A stretch of 64,000 nt of DNA from Parageobacillus thermantarcticus (GTDB taxonomy: Bacteria > Bacillota > Bacilli > Bacillales > Anoxybacillaceae). The position numbers and the translations under genes are program-made. The stretch lies in contig NZ_FOJS01000009.1 of NCBI RefSeq assembly GCF_900111865.1, positions 1 through 64,000 on the forward strand, read 5' to 3'. Position 1 is the first letter of the stretch. Each line of letters begins with the position of its first letter. The notes under the pieces were generated by a model. It saw only the letters and a list, made by a program, of their open reading frames with translations. It was not told the DNA's origin and did not search any database. Shown piece by piece: positions 35,829-44,251 of this stretch.

Positions 35829-35847
35829 GGTAAATAGGACATTTACC
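35829..35847. promoter_or_regulatory. Inverted repeat upstream of the YhfA-like gene
   Basis: GGTAAAT-AGGAC-ATTTACC, a perfect 7-5-7 palindrome 27 bases before the start codon. Regulator unknown. Confidence 0.45.
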
Positions 35848-35928
35848 TAACACGGATGTACTACAGCATATGAAAGGAGAATAAAGGTGTGAAACACTTC
35901 TCTATTTTGATCGCATGATAACAAAAAA

Positions 35929-35962
35929 CACCCCGCTTTTTCATTGTGGAAAAAGCGAGGTG
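35929..35962 (-). terminator. Terminator of ecsA-ecsB-hmoB
   Basis: On the minus strand CACCTCGCTTTTTC, six-base loop, GAAAAAGCGGGGTG, then TTTTTTG: a 14-pair stem with one T-G pair. The upstream arm ends exactly where a MITE begins. Confidence 0.85.
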
Positions 35963-36077
35963 GATCAAGTCCGGGAATTTGTGTAAAAAGAAGCGGCAAA
36001 AAGCAGGCTGATTTCTCCAAAATGTCCATTCGCCTGGACCAGGAAATGAAAATTTACACAATAATCAGGACTTGATC
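35963..36077. mobile_element. IS256-family MITE, copy 2 (with target duplication)
   Basis: Inverted ends GATCAAGTCCGGGAATTTGT at the left and, reversed, GATCAAGTCCTGATTATTGT at the right, 115 bases apart, without an ORF. It is flanked by GCGAGGTG (35955-35962) and GCGAGGGG (36078-36085), an 8-base duplication with one mismatch as expected for IS256-type transposition. It lies between the hmoB stop and its terminator, and the duplicated bases are the terminator arm itself. Confidence 0.8.
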
Positions 36078-36097
36078 GCGAGGGGTAAAAAACTGTT

Positions 36098-36601
36098 TTA
36101 TCGTTCTTGAACAACCGAATAGGTCGTTACATAAGATGGGCGCGGAAATATTTGCCGAGATGGCTTTTGTTCGTCTTTTCGCCGCTCATGCGCTTTTGCA
36201 AACGCGTTAGAACGCTGCCATTGTTCAAAATATTCTTTTCCTTCCCATAATGTCATAATCACATACGTATCGTTCGAAAGCGGACGAAGCACGCGAATCG
36301 CGACAAATCCAGGCTCATTTTCAATCAATCTCGCCCGCTGCTGAAAGCGATGTTCAAAAAGCGGGCGCCCTTCGTCGGTCACCGGAATATTGTTGCATAC
36401 AACAAACGCACCGCCCAACTCGCCAGACGCATCGATCACCTCATAACAGCGCGGCTCGTTAAATACCGTTTCCCCATCTGTTTCATGAAGCAAAACAGCA
36501 TCTTCCCCATTTTCCAACAATAACATCGTTTCGTTCTTATACATGTCCTTCACTTTTTGCAAATAATCGGCCGTTCCCGTCGTGATATACATTTTTTTCA
36601 T
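36098..36601 (-). CDS. hmoB: Haem-degrading monooxygenase HmoB
   Basis: 167 residues. The C-terminal half is an antibiotic-biosynthesis-monooxygenase (ABM) ferredoxin-like fold: ENEPGFVAIRVLRPLSNDTYVIMTLWEGKEYFEQW and SNAFAKAHER. The N-terminal half, MYITTGTADYL with LLLENGEDAVLLHETDGET, is the extension typical of B. subtilis HmoB (YhgC). It degrades haem and releases iron. ATG 36601 follows AGGAGGGAAAAAA and is 12 bases after ecsB, so it is probably co-transcribed with ecsAB. Confidence 0.9.
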   Translation of the reverse strand: MKKMYITTGTADYLQKVKDMYKNETMLLLENGEDAVLLHETDGETVFNEPRCYEVIDASGELGGAFVVCNNIPVTDEGRPLFEHRFQQRARLIENEPGFVAIRVLRPLSNDTYVIMTLWEGKEYFEQWQRSNAFAKAHERRKDEQKPSRQIFPRPSYVTTYSVVQER

Positions 36602-36612
36602 TTTTTTCCCTC

Positions 36613-37812
36613 CTATTTGCGACGTTTAGAAAGATAATGAAACAATAGCCAATAACTAAAAACAGCGCCTGCTGCCCATGACGCAATCCAAATCCAGCCG
36701 GCGTCAAGCAGGAACAAAAACACGCTGAACACGCTGTTTTCCACGATTAATAAGAAAAAGAGGAGCCGGCATACCGCCTGTTTCCGCACATCATCAGAGA
36801 GCGGATATAATCGGATCACCAAGTTTGTCCGATGATGGTCGATTAGCGCGAATAGTTGAAAACCTGTAATGTAAAGAAAAAATAACGACACGGCGATTTT
36901 TCCGTATTCCGATGGAACGATATAAAGCAATAACAATCCAATCGCGATTAAGCGGATATAAAGCCCTAAATAGCCGCCCGAACGGATGAATGTTCGCACA
37001 TACAAATAAAGAAATGCATTTTTTTGCTTGTACGCAATCAGCGAAACTAGAAAATCAAGCCAGCGCCGCCGCTTCGCCTCCTCTTTCCATTGCGGAACAT
37101 CGGTAAACAAATTGGCGATACGGTAAAATGCACGCACCGCTTTTGCCTCCTGTTCGATGATCCGCTCCCATTTCCATCCTTTTCGCTTTGTTGCTTGCGC
37201 AAAATAAACGGTAATGCCAGCCATCAGCGCGCATATGGCAAGCAAAAAGAAGAAGGAAGCATCGGCAAGCAGAAAATAAACGAACGCGGCATTTAGCCCA
37301 AACCGGGAAATCGCGCTGAGACGATGGGTAAGCGGCTCGATAAAATAATTGCCTTTCCAGCTGATAAACAAGTTCCATCCTTTTAGAACGAGCAGCACAA
37401 AAAACAGCAGCCATATGGAAACATCGGAAAACTTTCGGTGAAGCGGCGCGATGGCAAGCCAGACAAGAAGCAGCCCATATGCTTGCAAAAGAAAACTTAG
37501 CGAAAACGCCCGCTGAATATATGGGCGGAGCTTCGTCTCAGCCGGCAATAAAAACACGATATCCGCTTCCTGAAACAACGTGCGCAGCGAACCAAACGTC
37601 AATACAAAAGCGAAAATCAGCGCGGCAACGATCGGATAAGGAAAATGCGGCGGAAGCGTTTGTACCCAATGACGGTAGGCGACCGCCCCTAATCCAATGC
37701 CAATCAGCAATACAAACAATAGATGGTCGTTCAACATATAGCGCAAATAACGCCGCATTTTGCGCGCCTCTTGATAAAGGCGGTCGTTCCATAACTGCTT
37801 TCCGTCTATCAT
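36613..37812 (-). CDS. ecsB: ABC transporter permease EcsB
   Basis: 399 residues with about eight to ten hydrophobic segments; the pattern from LWNDRLYQEARKMRRYLRYM through DIVFLLPAETKLRPYIQRAF fits EcsB. With EcsA it forms an exporter that in B. subtilis affects protein secretion, competence and intramembrane proteolysis by RasP; the substrate there is a peptide or a secretion-inhibiting compound. ATG 37812 overlaps the ecsA stop by four bases. No ecsC gene follows, unlike B. subtilis. Confidence 0.9.
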   Translation of the reverse strand: MIDGKQLWNDRLYQEARKMRRYLRYMLNDHLLFVLLIGIGLGAVAYRHWVQTLPPHFPYPIVAALIFAFVLTFGSLRTLFQEADIVFLLPAETKLRPYIQRAFSLSFLLQAYGLLLVWLAIAPLHRKFSDVSIWLLFFVLLVLKGWNLFISWKGNYFIEPLTHRLSAISRFGLNAAFVYFLLADASFFFLLAICALMAGITVYFAQATKRKGWKWERIIEQEAKAVRAFYRIANLFTDVPQWKEEAKRRRWLDFLVSLIAYKQKNAFLYLYVRTFIRSGGYLGLYIRLIAIGLLLLYIVPSEYGKIAVSLFFLYITGFQLFALIDHHRTNLVIRLYPLSDDVRKQAVCRLLFFLLIVENSVFSVFLFLLDAGWIWIASWAAGAVFSYWLLFHYLSKRRK

Positions 37813-38546
37813 ACGCCGTCTTCCTTTGTTAATTCGATATATAATTCATCCAACGTTGCCGCTGGTGAAGAAAATTGTTCGCGCAGCTCCGCAAGCGTTC
37901 CTTTCGCCTTTACTTTTCCGTTATGCAAAATGACAAACGAATCGCAATATTTTTCCGCCGTCGCCAAAATATGCGTTGACATTAAAATGCCCGCTCCTTT
38001 TTTCTTCATTCGCTGCATTTGTTCAAGCAAAGAATGGATTCCAAGCGGATCAAGGCCAAGAAACGGTTCATCAATAATATAAAGCGCCGGTTCGACCAAA
38101 AAGGCGCACATAATCATAACTTTCTGCTTCATTCCTTTGGAAAAATGCGCAGGAAACCATTTCAGCCTTTTTTCCATGCGGAATTCTTTTAACAACGGCG
38201 GAAGCCGCCGTTCGTATTCGTCTTTTTCGAGTCCATAAGCCATCGCCGTCAATTGCAAATGCTCTTCCAAAGTCAGCTCCTCATACAAAATCGGCGTCTC
38301 TGGTATATATGTAAATTGCGAACGATACGCATCCGGCTGTTCTGAAAACGTTTTTCCGTTAATCGTAATCGTCCCTTTTCGCGGTTCCATCAGCCCGATA
38401 ATATGCTTAATCGTCGTGCTTTTCCCCGCTCCGTTCAGCCCGATTAAACCGACGATTTCGCCGCGGTCAACGGTAAACGAAACATCTTCCAGCACGTTTT
38501 GCTTCGTATATCCTCCCGATAAATGGTGAACTTCCAAAAGCGCCAT
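37809..38546 (-). CDS. ecsA: ABC transporter ATP-binding protein EcsA
   Basis: 245 residues. Walker A GLNGAGKST, Q loop YIPETPILYEELT, signature FSKGMKQKVMI (an SKG variant of LSGGQ, usual in this family), Walker B LYIIDEPFLGLDP and switch MSTHIL. It energises EcsB. ATG 38546 follows AGAAAGGAAG. The divergent gene across a 500-base gap is hit, as in B. subtilis. Confidence 0.94.
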   Translation of the reverse strand: MALLEVHHLSGGYTKQNVLEDVSFTVDRGEIVGLIGLNGAGKSTTIKHIIGLMEPRKGTITINGKTFSEQPDAYRSQFTYIPETPILYEELTLEEHLQLTAMAYGLEKDEYERRLPPLLKEFRMEKRLKWFPAHFSKGMKQKVMIMCAFLVEPALYIIDEPFLGLDPLGIHSLLEQMQRMKKKGAGILMSTHILATAEKYCDSFVILHNGKVKAKGTLAELREQFSSPAATLDELYIELTKEDGV

Positions 38547-38714
38547 CGTCTGCTTCCTTTCTATTCATAAATTACGGATTACGTTTTCATTTTATCAAAG
38601 CGATGAGCACTTTCCAAAAATTATCTATCTCCTTTTTTGCATACATTCTTTTCCCATGGGCATGATAAATAGCGAAAAGGGGAAAGAAACAGCGCAAGAT
38701 GAATCATCCGCTCG

Positions 38715-38926
38715 AAATGAGGTGTTCGCGAAAGACACTATTGTCGAAGCAACACCGTTGCATACGGTGAGGCAGCGCGAAACTCCATAACAAAATGGGG
38801 TGTTTGTGAAAGACAGGACCATCTTGCCATGCTGTGAAGCAATGAACCTCTACACAAGAGAAAAGACCAAAGGATGGTCGTCTTGAACAACGAAAAACTT
38901 TCCGCAAATGGGGTGTTCATCAAACG
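38715..38926. repeat. Three diverged copies of an intergenic motif
   Basis: AAATGAGGTGTTCGCGAAAG at 38715, AAATGGGGTGTTTGTGAAAG at 38793 and AAATGGGGTGTTCATCAAAC at 38906. The first two are followed 14-26 bases later by GAAGCAA. The repeats lie in the 503-base region between ecsA and hit, which has no convincing ORF. Confidence 0.6.
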
Positions 38927-38965
38927 CTACCTCGTTTGAACCATCTTTCTCCCCTTTTCAGTGCG

Positions 38966-39005
38966 GCGGGATGCAATCAATACGGGATTGCATCCTGCTT
39001 TTTTT
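38966..39005 (+). terminator. Plus-strand terminator upstream of hit
   Basis: GGATGCAATC, seven-base loop, GATTGCATCC, then TGCTTTTTTT. No plus-strand protein gene precedes it, so it either ends an untranslated RNA from about 38600-39000 or insulates hit. Confidence 0.75.
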
Positions 39006-39015
39006 ATGGTAAAAT
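38988..39015 (+). promoter_or_regulatory. Sigma-A-like promoter of hit
   Basis: TTGCAT at 38988-38993, 16-base spacer, TAAAAT at 39010-39015. The -35 lies in the descending arm of the terminator hairpin. Confidence 0.5.
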
Positions 39016-39049
39016 GGAACAAAAAAATAAGAAAGGTGGGCTTTTCCTA

Positions 39050-39472
39050 GTGAGTGAATGCATTTTTTGCAAAATTGTAAACGGAGACATTCCTGCGGCA
39101 AAAGTGTATGAAGATGAACACGTGCTGGCGTTTCTCGACATCAGCCAAGTAACGAAAGGGCATACGCTTGTCATTCCAAAAGTACATAAAGAAAACATTT
39201 TTGAACTCACTCCTGATGTTGCAAGCCACGTCTTCACCGCTGTTCCAAAAATCGCGAACGCGATCAAAAAACAGTTTTCCCCAGTCGGCTTAAATTTACT
39301 GAACAACAACGGCGAACAAGCAGGACAAACGGTCTTTCATTACCATGTCCACTTAATCCCGCGCTACGGCAAAGGCGATGGTTTCGGCGCCGTATGGAAA
39401 TCGCACGCTAGCGATTACACGTTTGAAGATTTGCAAACGATCGCCGCAACGATTCAAAAAGGATTGGAATAA
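39050..39472 (+). CDS. hit: HIT family nucleotide-binding protein
   Basis: 140 residues from GTG 39050 (VSECIFCKIVNGDIPAAKVY), chosen for GAAAGGTGGG nine bases upstream; homologues begin here. Zinc-site Cys pair CIFC. Histidine triad HYHVHLIPR near residue 99. It hydrolyses or binds purine nucleotide derivatives (Ap4A or AMP-lysine type substrates in relatives). Divergent from ecsA and convergent with prsA. It shares a bidirectional terminator with prsA. Confidence 0.94.
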   Translation: MSECIFCKIVNGDIPAAKVYEDEHVLAFLDISQVTKGHTLVIPKVHKENIFELTPDVASHVFTAVPKIANAIKKQFSPVGLNLLNNNGEQAGQTVFHYHVHLIPRYGKGDGFGAVWKSHASDYTFEDLQTIAATIQKGLE

Positions 39473-39512
39473 CAACAAAAGGAAGCGGGCAAGAGCGCTT
39501 CCTTTTGTTGTT
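39471..39512. terminator. Bidirectional terminator between hit and prsA
   Basis: AACAACAAAAGGAAGCG pairs with CGCTTCCTTTTGTTGTT, a very long stem between convergent genes. Confidence 0.88.
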
Positions 39513-39514
39513 AT

Positions 39515-40351
39515 TTACTGTTGTTTTAACACGTCTTGCAAATCTTTATCTTTGATTTCTACTTTTGCGTCTTTTACCAATTTTTCCACTTTCGATTGCA
39601 CTTTCGCTGGGTCAAGCTTGCTTCTTTTCACTTCAAATTCAATTTCATCTTTCATTTCATTAAACGGCTTTTTCTCTTCTTTATCCGTTACTTTTATAAT
39701 ATGATAGCCGTATTCGGTTTTTACCGGATCGCTAATTTCCCCAATTTTTAACTTATATGCCGCATCTTCAAACTCTTTCACCATTTTTCCTGATCCAAAC
39801 CAACCTAAATCGCCGCCGTTTGATGCCGATCCTGGATCTTGCGAATATTGTTTCGCAAGCTTCGCAAAATCTTCACCTTTATCCAGCTTCGCTTTAATTT
39901 CTTTCGCCGTCTTTTCATCTTTCACCAAAATATGGCTCGCTCTAATTTTCGGCTTATAGTTTTTATAATAGTCTTTTAATTCTTTTTCCGTTACTTTGAT
40001 ATCTTCCATCGCCGCTTTTTGCCGCAAAAGATCGAGTTTCACCATGTCGCGAATCGCTTTTTCCCCATTTTGCTGGACTGCTAAATCGTATTGCGTCCCA
40101 TACATTTCCTTTAAGTTTTCGATTTCTTTATCGATTTCCTTGTCCGTCACTTTATATTTTTTGCTTAACACTTTTTCATCGATAAGGTCACGAATCACTT
40201 CCTTACCTACCCGCGCCTTCATTTCATTGTAAAATTCCTCTTTTGTAATATCGCCGTCCTTTGTTTTCACAATCACTTCGGAATCGCCGTTATTGCACGC
40301 CGACAGAGCGAAAACAGAGGCGACGGCTGCCGCAATCATCCATTTTTTCAT
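39515..40351 (-). CDS. prsA: Foldase lipoprotein PrsA
   Basis: 278 residues from [20 protein letters not shown] (ATG 40351; a GTG at 40360 is too close to AGGAG). Lipobox LSAC, so anchored outside the membrane. The central parvulin peptidyl-prolyl isomerase domain shows [31 protein letters not shown] and [15 protein letters not shown]. It helps exported proteins fold after translocation and is essential for high secretion in B. subtilis. Monocistronic. Gene neighbourhood (hit, scoC, yhaI) is as in B. subtilis. Confidence 0.96.
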   Translation of the reverse strand: MKKWMIAAAVASVFALSACNNGDSEVIVKTKDGDITKEEFYNEMKARVGKEVIRDLIDEKVLSKKYKVTDKEIDKEIENLKEMYGTQYDLAVQQNGEKAIRDMVKLDLLRQKAAMEDIKVTEKELKDYYKNYKPKIRASHILVKDEKTAKEIKAKLDKGEDFAKLAKQYSQDPGSASNGGDLGWFGSGKMVKEFEDAAYKLKIGEISDPVKTEYGYHIIKVTDKEEKKPFNEMKDEIEFEVKRSKLDPAKVQSKVEKLVKDAKVEIKDKDLQDVLKQQ

Positions 40352-40542
40352 TTGTTCCACAACTCCTACGCCAATTTTTTTACAAAAAAAATTACAACAA
40401 TAACTATATCATATTTTTCACTAAGAAAAAAACCTTTTTCCGTTAGTCATCCGCCCATACACGTATTTTTGCCTCACATATGATGATGATGAAGCGGATG
40501 TGGCTAAATGGCTCCTTTTTGAATTCGAAAGGAGGTGTTATA

Positions 40543-40629
40543 ATGAGTGCACCTTATGCGGGAGGCTTTGCGTTAATTGTCGTGCTGTTTATTTTATTAA
40601 TTATTGTTGGATGTGCATGTTTATTCTAA
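40543..40629 (+). CDS. YjcZ/SscA family tiny sporulation membrane protein
   Basis: 28 residues: MSAPYAGGFALIVVLFILLIIV then GCACLF. A glycine-containing N-terminus plus one membrane segment is the YjcZ family pattern; the B. subtilis member at this place (SscA, formerly YhzE) acts in spore coat assembly. The ribosome-binding site AAAGGAGGTG seven bases before ATG 40543 is very strong. Followed by a terminator. Family assignment is firm, orthology with SscA is inferred from position. Confidence 0.82.
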   Translation: MSAPYAGGFALIVVLFILLIIVGCACLF

Positions 40630-40663
40630 CCGCCGCGTTTTTCCCTATCCACCAAACGCCTGC

Positions 40664-40697
40664 AAAAAAGCTGGCAGCATGAGCTGTCAGCTTTTCT
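40664..40697 (+). terminator. Terminator of the YjcZ-type gene
   Basis: AAAAAGCTGGCAG and CTGTCAGCTTTT with a short loop, followed by TCTC. It also abuts the stop of the small minus-strand gene. Confidence 0.7.
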
Positions 40698-40877
40698 CTA
40701 TGTAAATAGCACTTCAAAATAGGAAGAAATTAACAAAATCGTAATGAGGACATTGATCGTGCGAAAGACACTTGGTTGCTTTTCTTCCGGTATTTCTCTT
40801 TGTACACAAAGGCGAGACGTTAATTGATTAATGAGAAATAAAATAATGACAGCAAGGGGTATAAAATACACCGTCAA
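40698..40877 (-). CDS. Small two-helix membrane protein
   Basis: 59 residues from TTG 40877: (M)TVYFIPLAVIILFLINQLTS, a charged middle (RLCVQREIPEEKQPSVFRT) and INVLITILLISSYFEVLFT. Two predicted membrane segments. AGGAGGGG lies ten bases upstream, which decides the TTG start. The product is not recognised; a small gene of similar kind (yhzF) may lie near prsA in B. subtilis, but I cannot confirm identity. It runs between the YjcZ gene and yhaI, opposite to both. Confidence 0.6.
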   Translation of the reverse strand: MTVYFIPLAVIILFLINQLTSRLCVQREIPEEKQPSVFRTINVLITILLISSYFEVLFT

Positions 40878-41076
40878 ATCTATTTCCCCTCCTATTCAAT
40901 GGTAAAAATATCATAATTACTCATTTACTTTACAATGTTTCGTTTTATAAATCAATATGATTTTTACAGAAAAATCCTCTTCCTCCGAAAAAAACTTTTT
41001 TATTGGTTGTTTTTCGCCAATTAGGTAAAATATACGTAACAACTTGTCCATTATGTTTGACAAAAGGAGCACGCAT

Positions 41077-41418
41077 ATGGAAACGCTGGAGGAACGAATC
41101 GCCAAACTGGAATTTCATCGATCGTTGCTAATGGAAATGGTTGATAAAACAAAAAAGCCGTTTTATTATCTTGTTATTCAAGCCAATTTGACAAAAGAAG
41201 AAGTGGATGAGGTGCTCGCCCTTTGCCAACAGTTAAGCGAAGAATACGAAAAACAAAAAGCGGAAGGGCTGACGATCTTCACCCCGCTTCTCCTTCATTT
41301 CGCGGGAATGCTTCATCCAAGCCTTCCGCTCGAACAGACGGTCGACGCTCTCCTTCAACAGCAAATGTTTGTTCCTCTGATGACTGAATTGAAAAAGTTA
41401 ATCCAAACCGTTAGCTAG
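41077..41418 (+). CDS. yhaI: YhaI family protein (DUF1878)
   Basis: 113 residues from [20 protein letters not shown] (ATG 41077, AAAGGAG seven bases upstream), all helical, with [18 protein letters not shown] in the middle. Length and position beside scoC match B. subtilis YhaI. Function unknown. Its 3' end overlaps the convergent scoC gene by eight bases. Confidence 0.85.
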   Translation: METLEERIAKLEFHRSLLMEMVDKTKKPFYYLVIQANLTKEEVDEVLALCQQLSEEYEKQKAEGLTIFTPLLLHFAGMLHPSLPLEQTVDALLQQQMFVPLMTELKKLIQTVS

Positions 41419-42016
41419 GTTGACCTGTCAGTTCTTTTTCCTTTTCTTGTTGCTTCGCGTTTCGTTTCACTAGCTTTCCGTCTTGCTCAACAAAATCATT
41501 TTTAATATTTTCAAACGCCTTTTCGAAAATTTCCATAAAATCATCCCCGTAAATATTGCGGATGATACACATCATTTCTAAAATTTCTGGAAACTTCCCA
41601 TACAAATCGCGCAACGGCAACGCCCCGTTAAATACAGCGTTTTTCGTCGGATCGTACGATTCCATTAGTTTTAACAACACTTCTTCTCCTTTTTCTGTCA
41701 GTTCAATATACGTATTGCGCTTATCATCTTGCTTTTTCGAAAAGGAAAGCAAGCCTCTTTCTTCTAATTTTTTTGAAAAATTAAACGCCGTCGACACGTG
41801 CATGACGCCAAATTTCGCAATTTCCGAAATCGACGCCCCTTTAAAATGATACGCAATCCATAAAATATGATGTTCATTAATATTTAAGTCAAACGGCTTA
41901 ATCCATTGCTGCCAATCCTTTTCGATCGATTTCCAAAGCGCCTTGCTTAATTGTGCAATCCGTTGGCTAAATAGCAGCGCCTCTTTTATAGAATAATTTT
42001 GCTCTGTCGTTTTCAT
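41411..42016 (-). CDS. scoC: MarR-type transition-state regulator ScoC (Hpr)
   Basis: About 201 residues from [19 protein letters not shown] (ATG 42016; a GTG at 42028 is possible). Winged helix-turn-helix region [47 protein letters not shown], almost identical to B. subtilis ScoC in the DNA-recognition part. It represses extracellular protease, sporulation and peptide transport genes during growth. Monocistronic. ScoC, Ecs and PrsA here cluster genes affecting secretion, as in B. subtilis. Confidence 0.94.
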   Translation of the reverse strand: MKTTEQNYSIKEALLFSQRIAQLSKALWKSIEKDWQQWIKPFDLNINEHHILWIAYHFKGASISEIAKFGVMHVSTAFNFSKKLEERGLLSFSKKQDDKRNTYIELTEKGEEVLLKLMESYDPTKNAVFNGALPLRDLYGKFPEILEMMCIIRNIYGDDFMEIFEKAFENIKNDFVEQDGKLVKRNAKQQEKEKELTGQPS

Positions 42017-42181
42017 CGTTCCACCCACTCTTCCCTCACCGTGTTTTTTACTTTCTATTATGCCAGTAAAATAAAAATTAATAAAGGATAAAAATGTTTA
42101 ATTTTTTTTATTTTTATGACCATTACCGTCATTCATAGCGGAAAAACAACGGACATATAGTAAACATAGGGGGAGAATGCA

Positions 42182-42370
42182 ATGATATATATGCGGTCGT
42201 TTTTTTTTATTGTTGGCTTTGTGTTTTTCTGCCTTTTCATCCATACGCTTTTTTCATTATCGAAAGCAAAAATGTACCCACCAAAAAAAGTTTTGCGGCA
42301 TCGTGCTCTCGTTTATATTGGAATAACATTTTTTTGCTTTGCCACCGTCTGGCTTCTGCGGTACGTATAG
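42182..42370 (+). CDS. Small two-helix membrane protein, unknown
   Basis: 62 residues: MIYMRSFFFIVGFVFFCLFIHTLF, SLSKAKMYPPKK, then a second hydrophobic segment YIGITFFCFATVWLLRYV. ATG 42182 follows AGGGGGAGAATGC. CATATAGTA at 42154-42162 resembles a mother-cell sigma -10 box but no good -35 goes with it. I do not recognise the protein. It ends before a terminator shared with trpP. Confidence 0.65.
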   Translation: MIYMRSFFFIVGFVFFCLFIHTLFSLSKAKMYPPKKVLRHRALVYIGITFFCFATVWLLRYV

Positions 42371-42379
42371 TGTGATAGC

Positions 42380-42416
42380 AAAAAACCCGACCAAGATGAT
42401 GATCGGGTTTTTTTTG
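42380..42416. terminator. Bidirectional terminator between the small gene and trpP
   Basis: AAAAAACCCGA, ten-base loop, TCGGGTTTTTTTT between convergent genes. Confidence 0.85.
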
Positions 42417-42422
42417 CGATTG

Positions 42423-42953
42423 TTACGCATGCGCTGTCATGTTCATCCGCTTAAAAATCGACGAGACAATTGGATAGATAATCACCATCACAATCGTATT
42501 AATTGCGGCCGTCGGCAATACAACAGTCAGGAATAAAGCGGAAAAAGTCGCTCCTCCTGGCAGCCCGGCGAACAAAAGCGCTGCGGTTAAAAAGATCATA
42601 CCGGAAATGACCGTGCCGACCGCCGTCAATATTGCGGCAGAAACTACCGTCTGACCATATTTTTTTAAAAGGCATACAAATGAGAAAAACACAAAAGCGG
42701 TAATGATTTTGTCAATAATATTTGGAACTTGTCCTCCCGGAAATCCTGTTGTCATCGCGGAGATAACGCCTGTCACAATCCCGACAAGCCCCGCTGTTTT
42801 TACATTTGGAAACAACAAGATGGCCAGAAACATCATCGTTAGCATCATGTCCGGCTTCATCCCAAAGAAAATTCCCGGAATAACGGCATGCAATACCGCC
42901 CCGATTCCAACTAGCAATGCCAATGAAACTAACACTCGCGTATTCATGCTCAT
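42423..42953 (-). CDS. trpP: Tryptophan transporter TrpP
   Basis: 176 residues: MSMNTRVLVSLALLVGIGAVLHAVIPGIFFGMKPDMMLTMMFLAI, five hydrophobic segments, and GFPGGQVPNIIDK. This is the TrpP (YhaG) family, probable tryptophan uptake. ATG 42953 (or 42947) lies inside a run of eight (T/G)AG triplets spaced five bases apart, a TRAP-binding site that covers the ribosome-binding site. Translation should therefore be blocked by tryptophan-activated TRAP. Located next to serC, as in B. subtilis. Confidence 0.93.
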   Translation of the reverse strand: MSMNTRVLVSLALLVGIGAVLHAVIPGIFFGMKPDMMLTMMFLAILLFPNVKTAGLVGIVTGVISAMTTGFPGGQVPNIIDKIITAFVFFSFVCLLKKYGQTVVSAAILTAVGTVISGMIFLTAALLFAGLPGGATFSALFLTVVLPTAAINTIVMVIIYPIVSSIFKRMNMTAHA

Positions 42954-42986
42954 CTCTCCTCATCTATTCTAGCCTAAACTCCTCTA
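42949..42986 (-). promoter_or_regulatory. TRAP (MtrB) binding site over the trpP ribosome-binding site
   Basis: On the mRNA strand the triplets UAG, GAG, UAG, UAG, UAG, GAG, GAG and GAG occur in this order, each separated by exactly two bases, at 42984-42986, 42979-42981 and so on down to 42949-42951. The last ones cover the Shine-Dalgarno GAGGAGAG and the start codon. Confidence 0.92.
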
Positions 42987-43060
42987 ATCGCGTGTTCGCA
43001 CCTATACGAGAATTTTTTTATCATTATATCACTTTGCAGTGTAAAAGTGAAGCAAAAAAT

Positions 43061-44146
43061 TCAGCTGAACCGCCGGTAAAAGTCATTCATAAATTCCGCT
43101 AACGCTTCACACGCCTCAAGCGGAACAGCGTTATAAATCGACGCGCGGCAGCCGCCAACGGAACGATGGCCGGCTAGTCCAACGAATCCTTTTTCCTTTG
43201 CCTCTTCTAAAAATTTCTTCGTTAACTCTTCATTTGGTAATCTAAATGTGACATTCATGAGCGAACGGCTGTCCTTTTCCGCATGCGGAGCGTAAAACCC
43301 GTTGCTTGCATCAATCGCTTCGTACACAACGGCCGCTTTTTCTTTATTGCGCGCTTCGATCGCTTTCACACCGCCTTCTTCTTCCACCCATTCAAGCACG
43401 AGCGAAAGCATGTAAATCGCAAACGTCGGCGGCGTATTGTACAGCGAATTTTTCGAGCTGTGCGTGCGGTAATCAAGCATCGTCGGCAAGTTATCAGGAA
43501 TGCGCTCTAATAAATCATTGCGAATGATGACGACCGTCACACCGGAAGGCCCAAGATTTTTTTGCGCCCCCGCGTAAATCAACGCAAATTGTCCAACATT
43601 GATTTCCCGGCTTAAAATATCGCTTGACATATCGGCAATAAGATCGACCGGCAAATTCGGAAATTCACGCCATTGCGTGCCGAAAATCGTATTGTTGGAA
43701 GTAATATGTAAATAGGCCGCGTTTTCGGAAAGCTGAATGTCTTCTAGACGCGGAATGTACGTATAATTCGCTTCTTTGCTTGATGCGGCAATATGGGTTT
43801 TCCCAATTTTTTTCGCTTCTTTGAGCGCTTTTTCCGACCATGATCCTGTAAGTACGTAATTGGCCACTTGATCTTTGCCGAGCAAGTTCATCGGCACCAT
43901 TGAAAACTGCAAGCTCGCTCCGCCTTGCAAAAACAGCACATCATGCGTATCGGGAATGTTCATTAATTTTTTTAGCCGCTGCTTCGCGCTGTTGTGCACC
44001 GCATCGTATTCCTTGCTGCGATGGCTCAGTTCCATCACCGACATTCCCGTATTTTGAAAATTGAGAAGCTCTTCTTGCGCCCGCTTTAATACTGGAAGCG
44101 GCAACGCGGAAGGTCCTGCGTTGAAATTGTATGCCCGTTTCATCAT
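43061..44146 (-). CDS. serC: Phosphoserine aminotransferase
   Basis: 361 residues from MMKRAYNFNAGPSALPL (ATG 44146, with GGGGGATGAA upstream). PLP enzyme: the lysine is in IYAGAQKNLGPSG (about residue 196). Other conserved parts are MELSHRSKEYD, LQGGASLQFSMVPMN and the C-terminal GLAGHRSVGGCRASIYNA. It makes phosphoserine from 3-phosphohydroxypyruvate for serine synthesis and also acts in vitamin B6 synthesis. Monocistronic here; serA and serB are elsewhere. Confidence 0.96.
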   Translation of the reverse strand: MMKRAYNFNAGPSALPLPVLKRAQEELLNFQNTGMSVMELSHRSKEYDAVHNSAKQRLKKLMNIPDTHDVLFLQGGASLQFSMVPMNLLGKDQVANYVLTGSWSEKALKEAKKIGKTHIAASSKEANYTYIPRLEDIQLSENAAYLHITSNNTIFGTQWREFPNLPVDLIADMSSDILSREINVGQFALIYAGAQKNLGPSGVTVVIIRNDLLERIPDNLPTMLDYRTHSSKNSLYNTPPTFAIYMLSLVLEWVEEEGGVKAIEARNKEKAAVVYEAIDASNGFYAPHAEKDSRSLMNVTFRLPNEELTKKFLEEAKEKGFVGLAGHRSVGGCRASIYNAVPLEACEALAEFMNDFYRRFS

Positions 44147-44251
44147 TTCATCCCCCACTTTATCTCTTTAATGAATAACAGTTACTATTATCCTAACATG
44201 AATTAAAAAAAAATAAAAAGAATTTTTCAAAAAAAATCAAGTCCTTGTGTT

